From NCBI RefSeq assembly GCF_001426755.1, contig NZ_LMFJ01000001.1, positions 724,734 through 788,733 on the forward strand: a stretch of 64,000 bases of DNA. The letters are read 5' to 3'. The notes under the pieces were generated by a model. The model saw only the letters and a list, made by a program, of their open reading frames with translations, made no database searches and was not told where the DNA came from. Positions 59,247-64,000 of the stretch are shown here, piece after piece (position 1 is the first letter of the stretch; every line of letters starts with the position of its first letter). The DNA comes from Aeromicrobium sp. Root495. GTDB taxonomy: Bacteria; Actinomycetota; Actinomycetes; Propionibacteriales; Nocardioidaceae. Position numbers and translations under genes: made by a program.

Positions 59247-60533
59247 ATGACCTCCGCCATCATCCTGTCGATCCTGCTCGCCCTCGCGGCGGGGCTCTTC
59301 GCCAGCATCGACGCCGCCCTGTCGTCGTTCTCCAAGGCCCGCGCCGAGGAGCTCGAGGACGAGGGCCGGGCCGGTGCCGCCCGGCTCCTGCGCATCCTCG
59401 AGGACCCGGCGCGCGCCCTCAACACCGTCCTGCTGATGCGGGTGCTCACCGAGACGGCGAGCATCGTGCTCGTCGCGCTCGTCGTGGCCGACCGCGTGGA
59501 GGGGTGGTTCCTGCAGATCTTCGTGGCCGTGGCCATCATGGTCGTGGTCTCGTACGTGCTCATCGGCGTCGGTCCCCGCACGCTCGGACGCCAGCACGCC
59601 GAGTCCGTGGCGCTGTCGTCCGCGCTCCCGGTGCTCGTCCTCACGTGGCTGCTCGGCCCCGTGCAGCGGGTCCTGATCCTCGTCGGCAACGCGCTCACCC
59701 CGGGCCGGGGCTTCAGCGAGGGCCCGTTCGCCTCCGAGGTCGAGGTGCGTGAGCTCGTCGACCTCGCCGCAGCGTCGTCGGTCATCGAGTCCGGCGAGTC
59801 CAAGATGATCCAGTCGGTGTTCGAGCTGGGCGACACAATCGTGCGCGAGGTCATGGTCCCGCGCACCGACCTCGTCTACGTCGAGCGCACCAAGACGCTG
59901 CGCAAGACCATGTCGCTGTGCCTGCGCTCGGGCTACTCGCGCCTGCCCGTGATCGACGACAACCTCGACGACATCCTCGGCATGGCCTACCTCAAGGACG
60001 TCACCAAGCGCGTCTTCGACAACCACGAGGCCGAGACCAAGGAGAAGGTCGACACGATCATGCGGCCGTGCCTCTTCGTGCCCGACACGAAGCCGGCCGA
60101 CGACCTGCTCCGCGAGATGCAGCTCCAGCGCACGCACGTGGCCGTCGTGGTCGACGAGTACGGCGGGACGGCCGGGCTGGTCACCATCGAGGACATCCTC
60201 GAGGAGATCGTGGGCGAGATCACCGACGAGTACGACACCGAGCCCGACGACCTCGAGGCGCTCTCGGACGGCTCGTACCGGATGACGGTCCGCTACGACG
60301 TCGACGATCTCGCCGAGCTCTTCGACGTCGACCTCGACGACGAGGACGTCGACTCCGTGGGCGGGCTCCTCGCCAAGCACCTCGGCAAGGTCCCCATCCC
60401 CGGCAGCACCGTCGAGGTGGCCGGTCTCCGCCTCGAGGCCGAGGATCCCTCGGGACGGCGCAACCGGGTGGGCCGGGTGCACGTGCGCCGCGTCGACGGC
60501 GCCGACGGGTCGATAGCCTCGTCCCATGGCTGA
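59247..60533 (+). CDS. CNNM/CBS-domain membrane protein (CorC/HlyC family)
   Basis: 428 residues. A DUF21/CNNM membrane domain with about four helices (residues 1-145) is followed by two CBS domains (about 205-325, with M-V-P-R-T-D and E-Y-G-G-T-A-G-L-V-T-I-E-D) and a CorC_HlyC domain (about 345-420). Relatives transport or sense Mg2+ or Co2+; older annotations call them hemolysins. It matches Rv2366c in place and architecture. The end contains a -10 box for the next gene. Confidence 0.9.
   Translation: MTSAIILSILLALAAGLFASIDAALSSFSKARAEELEDEGRAGAARLLRILEDPARALNTVLLMRVLTETASIVLVALVVADRVEGWFLQIFVAVAIMVVVSYVLIGVGPRTLGRQHAESVALSSALPVLVLTWLLGPVQRVLILVGNALTPGRGFSEGPFASEVEVRELVDLAAASSVIESGESKMIQSVFELGDTIVREVMVPRTDLVYVERTKTLRKTMSLCLRSGYSRLPVIDDNLDDILGMAYLKDVTKRVFDNHEAETKEKVDTIMRPCLFVPDTKPADDLLREMQLQRTHVAVVVDEYGGTAGLVTIEDILEEIVGEITDEYDTEPDDLEALSDGSYRMTVRYDVDDLAELFDVDLDDEDVDSVGGLLAKHLGKVPIPGSTVEVAGLRLEAEDPSGRRNRVGRVHVRRVDGADGSIASSHG
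60514..60519 (+). promoter_or_regulatory. -10 hexamer TAGCCT inside the CBS gene
   Basis: Ends six bases before ATG 60526, within the last codons of the CBS-domain gene, allowing separate leaderless expression of the downstream gene and era. Confidence 0.45.
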
Positions 60534-60882
60534 CACCCCAGAGACGACGCTGTCCGCGGAGGACGCCAAGATCGTGACCCTGGCGCGCGCCACGCGCGCC
60601 CGCACCGGAGCGCCCGTCGGTGCCGCGGTCCGTGACCTCGACGGGCGCACGTACGCCGCCGCTGCGGTCTCCCTCGCCTCGCTCGAGATCGCCGCTCTCG
60701 ACCTCGCGGTCGCCATGGCCGTCTCCTCCGGTGCCCAGGGCCTGGAGGCCGGTGCCGTGCTCGGTGCCGTGCTCGAAGGCGAGGCTCCGTCCATCGACGC
60801 GTTCCGCGACCTCGCCGGCCCTGGTGTCACCGTCTTCCTCACCGACGCGAGCGGTGCCGTCGTGGGGAGCCTGACCTCATGA
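60526..60882 (+). CDS. Cytidine deaminase-like protein lacking zinc ligands
   Basis: 118 residues; positional match to Rv2365c. The segment G-A-P-V-G-A-A-V-R-D-L-D-G-R-T-Y corresponds to the substrate-binding strand of cytidine deaminase, and A-V-S-S-G-A to the later helix. The catalytic H/C-A-E and the P-C-x-x-C zinc motif are absent: the aligned region reads S-L-E-I-A-A-L-D-L-A-V-A. It is therefore probably a non-catalytic member of the fold. It overlaps era by four bases and the CBS gene by eight. Confidence 0.75.
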   Translation: MADTPETTLSAEDAKIVTLARATRARTGAPVGAAVRDLDGRTYAAAAVSLASLEIAALDLAVAMAVSSGAQGLEAGAVLGAVLEGEAPSIDAFRDLAGPGVTVFLTDASGAVVGSLTS

Positions 60883-61802
60883 GCGAGCCCGTCTTCCGCT
60901 CCGGCTTCGCCTGCTTCGTGGGCCGCCCCAACGCGGGCAAGTCCACGCTCACCAACGCGCTCGTGGGCGAGAAGGTCGCCATCACGTCGTCCAAGCCGCA
61001 GACCACGCGGCACGCCATCCGTGGTCTCGTGCACCGTCCCGACGCCCAGCTCGTGCTCATCGACACCCCCGGCCTGCACCGTCCCCGCAACACGCTGGGC
61101 GCTCGGCTCAACGACCTCGTCCGCACCACGTGGGCCGAGGTCGACACCGTGGCCATGTGCCTGCCGGCGGACCAGAAGGTCGGTCCGGGAGACAAGTTCC
61201 TCATGAAGGAGCTGGCGGCCCTGCGCAGCAAGCCCGTCCTGGGCGTGGTCACCAAGACCGACCTCGTCGGGCCCGACCAGCTGGGCGAGTACCTCATGTC
61301 GGTCCAGGTGGCCGGCGAGCAGGTGGGCCTGGAGTGGCGCGAGATCGTGCCGGTCTCCGCCGTGAAGAACCAGCAGGTCGACCTCCTGGCCGACCTCCTC
61401 GTGGCCACGCTGCCCGAGGGTCCCACGATGTACCCCGAGGGACAACTCACCGACGAGCCCGAGGAGATCCTCGTGGCCGAGATCATCCGCGAGGCCGCCC
61501 TCGAGGGCGTGCGCGACGAGCTGCCGCACTCGCTCGCCGTCGTCGTCGACGAGATGGTGCCCCGCGAGGACCGTCCGGCCGACCGTCCGCTCATCGACGT
61601 CCGCGTCAACGTGTTCGTGGAGCGCGACAGCCAGAAGGGCATCATCATCGGCAAGAAGGGCTCGCGGCTCAAGGAGATCGGCCAGTCCTCCCGCGTCCAG
61701 ATCGAGAAGATCCTCGGCACGCCGGTGTACCTCGACCTGCACGTCAAGGTCGCCAAGGACTGGCAGCGCGACCCCAAGCAGCTGCGCAAGCTCGGCTTCT
61801 GA
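60879..61802 (+). CDS. era: GTPase Era
   Basis: 307 residues. G1 G-R-P-N-A-G-K-S-T (15-23), G2 near Q-T-T-R-H, G3 D-T-P-G-L, G4 T-K-T-D. The C-terminal KH domain has V-E-R-D-S-Q-K-G-I-I-I-G-K-K-G and ends near the 16S-binding helix. It assists 30S maturation by binding the 3' end of 16S rRNA, fitting with ybeY upstream. recO, usually close by, is not between era and the window edge. Confidence 0.97.
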   Translation: MSEPVFRSGFACFVGRPNAGKSTLTNALVGEKVAITSSKPQTTRHAIRGLVHRPDAQLVLIDTPGLHRPRNTLGARLNDLVRTTWAEVDTVAMCLPADQKVGPGDKFLMKELAALRSKPVLGVVTKTDLVGPDQLGEYLMSVQVAGEQVGLEWREIVPVSAVKNQQVDLLADLLVATLPEGPTMYPEGQLTDEPEEILVAEIIREAALEGVRDELPHSLAVVVDEMVPREDRPADRPLIDVRVNVFVERDSQKGIIIGKKGSRLKEIGQSSRVQIEKILGTPVYLDLHVKVAKDWQRDPKQLRKLGF

Positions 61803-61827
61803 CCTTCCCTGCCGCCCCGCGGGCCGG

Positions 61828-62094
61828 CTAGCGGGTCTCGAACGTCCCGAAGCCCTGCGGCACGACGTCCTCGACCTCCACGGACTCCACGTGGGCGCGC
61901 GGTGGTCCTGCGCCGCACCAGTCGACGAGCGCCTGGACGGAGACGTCGTCTCCCTCGAACCACGCCTCGACCCGCCCGTCGGCGAGGTTGCGGACCCAGC
62001 CGCTCACCTGGTGCCGGTACGCCTTCTCGACGCACGTGGCCCGGTAGAAGACCCCCTGGACCCTCCCACTGACGAGGACGTGTCGCGCCACCAT
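61828..62094 (-). CDS. acyP: Acylphosphatase
   Basis: 88 residues, typical length. G-R-V-Q-G-V-F-Y-R-A-T (about 10-20) is the phosphate-binding loop with the catalytic Arg, and G-W-V-R-N-L-A-D-G-R-V-E holds the catalytic Asn. It hydrolyses carboxyl-phosphate bonds such as acetyl phosphate. The ATG at 62094 is six bases after CATGAT on this strand. It converges with era across 25 bases. Confidence 0.94.
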   Translation of the reverse strand: MVARHVLVSGRVQGVFYRATCVEKAYRHQVSGWVRNLADGRVEAWFEGDDVSVQALVDWCGAGPPRAHVESVEVEDVVPQGFGTFETR

Positions 62095-62100
62095 GCACCC

Positions 62101-62121
62101 ATCATGACCCTTTGCCACGAT
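62101..62121. promoter_or_regulatory. Back-to-back -10 boxes for acylphosphatase and PHP genes
   Basis: Minus-strand CATGAT (62106-62101) is six bases from ATG 62094; plus-strand CACGAT (62116-62121) is six bases from ATG 62128. Both deviate from TANNNT in the first position. The intergenic gap is only 33 bases. Confidence 0.4.
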
Positions 62122-62127
62122 GGGGGC

Positions 62128-63135
62128 ATGGATCCGGTCGAGGCGCTCGAGGAGGTCGCGTTCCTGCTGGAGCGCGGGCGGGCCTCCACGTACCGGGTCG
62201 AGGCGTTCCGCACCGCCGCCGAGGCGCTCGCCGAGGTGGGCCCGGACGCGGTGCGCCGTCTGCACACGGCCGGCTCGCTCCAGGACGCGCCCGGCATCGG
62301 GAAGCGGACCGCCCAGGTGGTGGGGGAGGCGCTGAGCGGAACGGTGCCCGCCTACCTGGCGCAGCTGCTGGCCGACGCGGGCGGGCCGCTCGTGACCGGC
62401 GGCGAGGCGGTGCGTGCTGCGCTGAGGGGCGACCTCCACACCCACACGGACTGGTCGGACGGTGGCTCGCCGCTCGAGGTCATGGTCGCGGCCGCCCAGC
62501 GCGTGGGGCACGAGTACCTCGCCGTCACCGACCACTCGCCGCGACTCACGGTGGCGCACGGGCTCAGCGCCGACCGGCTCGCCGAGCAGCTCGACGTCAT
62601 CGCCGGACTCGAGGTGGACGGGCTGAGGGTGCTGACCGGCATCGAGGTCGACATCCTCGACGACGGCTCGCTCGACCAGTCGCCGCGGCTGCTGCAGGTG
62701 CTCGACGTGGTCGTGGCCAGCGTCCACAGCAAGCTCCGGATGGACCAGACCGCCATGACCCGCCGGATGCTCGGCGCCGTGAAGGACCCGGCCACCGACG
62801 TGCTGGGCCACTGCACGGGTCGTCTCGTGGAGGGCGGGCGAGGGAAGCGACCCCAGTCGACCTTCGACGCCGACCGTGTCTTCGCAGCGTGCGCGGAGCA
62901 CGACGTCGCCGTCGAGATCAACGCCCGTCCCGAGCGGGAGGACCCGCCCGACGAGCTCATCGCCCTGGCGCTGGAGGCGGGCTGCCTCTTCAGCATCGAC
63001 TCCGACGCCCACGCCCCCGGCCAGCTCGACTTCCTCGACCACGGCTGCGAGCGGGCCCAGCGTCTCGGCGTCCCCCTCGACCGGATCATCAACACGTGGC
63101 CCGTCGACCAGCTCCTCGACTGGACCCACTCCTGA
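62128..63135 (+). CDS. PHP-domain phosphoesterase with PolX-type helix-hairpin-helix N-terminus
   Basis: 335 residues. The N-terminal 80 residues have the PolX/HhH pattern (F-R-T-A-A-E-A-L and D-A-P-G-I-G-K-R-T-A). The PHP domain begins D-L-H-T-H-T-D-W-S-D (about 102-111), followed by T-D-H-S-P, V-A-S-V-H-S-K, I-N-A-R-P-E and S-D-A-H, giving a complete set of metal ligands. It is the C-terminal half of bacterial PolX without the polymerase core, so a DNA-repair 3' phosphoesterase or exonuclease is a better guess than histidinol phosphatase. Confidence 0.88.
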   Translation: MDPVEALEEVAFLLERGRASTYRVEAFRTAAEALAEVGPDAVRRLHTAGSLQDAPGIGKRTAQVVGEALSGTVPAYLAQLLADAGGPLVTGGEAVRAALRGDLHTHTDWSDGGSPLEVMVAAAQRVGHEYLAVTDHSPRLTVAHGLSADRLAEQLDVIAGLEVDGLRVLTGIEVDILDDGSLDQSPRLLQVLDVVVASVHSKLRMDQTAMTRRMLGAVKDPATDVLGHCTGRLVEGGRGKRPQSTFDADRVFAACAEHDVAVEINARPEREDPPDELIALALEAGCLFSIDSDAHAPGQLDFLDHGCERAQRLGVPLDRIINTWPVDQLLDWTHS

Positions 63136-63163
63136 CCTCCGCCCGACGCCCACCGACGCCGTG

Positions 63164-63416
63164 GACGAACGATGAGGGTTAGTGGTCGCTGGGACGACCC
63201 GAACCCCTCATCGTTCGTCGCGGGCCGACCAACGACGAGGGCTTGTGGTCGCTGGCACGACCCGAACCCCTCATCGTTCGTGTCCGACCGGCCGTGGGAC
63301 GAACGATGAGGGTTTGTGGTCGTGGGGACGACCCGGATCCCTCATCCTTCGTCGCAGGCCGACCAAGGATGAGGGCTTGTGGTCGCTGGCACGACCCGGA
63401 TCCCTCATCGTTCGTC
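63164..63416 (+). repeat. Four palindromic repeats in two 134-base modules
   Basis: Units at 63164-63219, 63231-63281, 63298-63353 and 63365-63416. Each is GA(T/C)GAGGG, a GTGGTCG inner stem, CGACCCG, then CCCTCATC with outer AACGA/TCGTT extensions. Units 1 and 3 start exactly 134 bases apart, so the module is tandemly duplicated. The 293-base gap between the PHP gene and the next gene contains nothing else recognisable. Confidence 0.9.
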
Positions 63417-63428
63417 CACCCGAGCGGG

Positions 63429-64000
63429 TCAGAGGGCGGCGGCGAGGGTGCGGACCTGCTCGGGGCTCGACGGCTCGGCCACGCGGCCGGTCACGGCGTC
63501 GTACTCGTCGAGCAGGCCGGCGAGGTCCTTGACCATCCGGCGGGCCCGCGCGTACCCGTCGCCGCAGTCGGCCCGGCACTCCGACGCCGCCAGCGCGTGG
63601 GCCGCGCTCAGTGCCACGAGGCCCCAGGCCTCGGCCGGGCCGAGGTCGCTCGTCGCCGCGAAGGCCATGACCCGGGCCGACTGCCGGTGGTGCTGCTCGT
63701 GACCGTGGTCCAGCTCGCCGCCCGACGTGGGCAGGGCCCGGACGGTGGCCAGCGCGGCTTCCACCTCGTCGACGGGGGAGTCGGTTCCGTCGCGCAGGAG
63801 CCGCTCCGCGTGCTCGACGTGCGAGAGCACGGTGACGCGCAGACCGGGCTCGACCAGCACGAGCACCTGACGCGCCTGGCGCAGGCGCAGCCGGGTGCGG
63901 ATCTCGTCGCTGTCGTCGGTGGTGCCGAAGAGCCGGCCGACGAGCGGGACGAGGCGGCCGCGGTCGGCGTCGGCCAGCAGGTCGTTGGCCGTGCGGGCCT
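63429..64000 (-). CDS. Hypothetical helical protein (N-terminus beyond the window)
   Basis: The minus-strand frame runs from the stop at 63429 to the right edge without a stop, so at least 190 residues are encoded and the start is outside. The visible part is mostly helical, rich in Ala, Leu, Arg and Asp, with H-G-H-E-Q-H-H-R-Q and S-E-C-R-A-D-C-G-D that could bind metal. No signal peptide or membrane helix is visible. No family recognised. Confidence 0.65.
   Translation of the reverse strand, partial: ARTANDLLADADRGRLVPLVGRLFGTTDDSDEIRTRLRLRQARQVLVLVEPGLRVTVLSHVEHAERLLRDGTDSPVDEVEAALATVRALPTSGGELDHGHEQHHRQSARVMAFAATSDLGPAEAWGLVALSAAHALAASECRADCGDGYARARRMVKDLAGLLDEYDAVTGRVAEPSSPEQVRTLAAAL

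Noticed and set aside
62128-63135. Histidinol phosphatase
   Set aside because: The N-terminal HhH segment and motif set match the PHP part of PolX; no his genes are nearby.
63164-63416. CRISPR array
   Set aside because: The units are palindromic, their 'spacers' are alike between modules, unit spacing is irregular, and no cas genes are nearby.
63182-63532. Plus-strand 116-codon frame of repeated short peptides
   Set aside because: It is the translation of the palindromic repeat array and has no start site or homology.

Overview
The window is GC-rich bacterial DNA from an actinobacterium. The order holA, rpsT, lepA, hemW, DUF3097, hrcA, dnaJ, HIT, phoH, ybeY, CBS protein, small deaminase-like protein, era matches the actinobacterial core (compare M. 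tuberculosis Rv2413c down to Rv2364c). Wall-polymer genes for ribitol, nonulosonic acid and galactofuranose, with no mycolate genes in view, make Nocardioidaceae (Aeromicrobium/Nocardioides type) the best guess. That placement is inference.

Layout. (1) 1-8323 is a surface-protein island: a 5'-cut LPXTG protein built of Asp-rich repeats, a second LPXTG protein with an Asp/Ala/Val stalk, and three translationally coupled pairs of a DUF5819 protein and an HTTM-domain membrane protein. The pairs resemble the SdpA/SdpB maturation pair of Bacillus; this is the best candidate for an undescribed system. (2) 8304-12351 holds an MFS exporter, an M13 metallopeptidase and a siderophore-interacting flavoprotein; the last two diverge from one overlapping -10 box. 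(3) 12376-28412 is a wall-glycopolymer region: a bifunctional CDP-ribitol synthase, a NeuA-phosphatase fusion, a short NeuB, three paralogous DUF6716-type glycosyltransferases, UDP-galactopyranose mutase with a GT2 transferase, two TagF-like transferases, a GT39-like enzyme and a PAP2 protein. (4) 28465-33119 has a Trk/Ktr potassium system, a sodium:solute symporter with a small membrane partner, and an acyltransferase. (5) 33193-39944 has leuS, a DegV protein, comEA and comEC. (6) 40045-45846 is an accessory block (AidB-like dehydrogenase, enoyl-CoA hydratase, PaaX-type regulator, DUF222-HNH protein, two less defined proteins) lying between comEC and holA, which are adjacent in M. tuberculosis. 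(7) 45933-64000 is the core block ending in era, then acylphosphatase, a PHP-domain protein and a gene cut by the right edge.

Regulation is unusually legible. Twenty-two genes start 6-7 bases after a TANNNT-like -10 hexamer and have no Shine-Dalgarno spacing, so leaderless transcription is probably the main mode here. Gene-specific sites are a perfect TGTGA-N6-TCACA (CRP/GlxR-type) site before a CHAP hydrolase and a CIRCE operator before hrcA-dnaJ. Two unrelated families of palindromic intergenic repeats (20231-20314 with 20706-20790, and 63164-63416) show base changes that preserve pairing. No gene-free stretch exceeds 300 bases, and no tRNA, rRNA, CRISPR or transposase was found.
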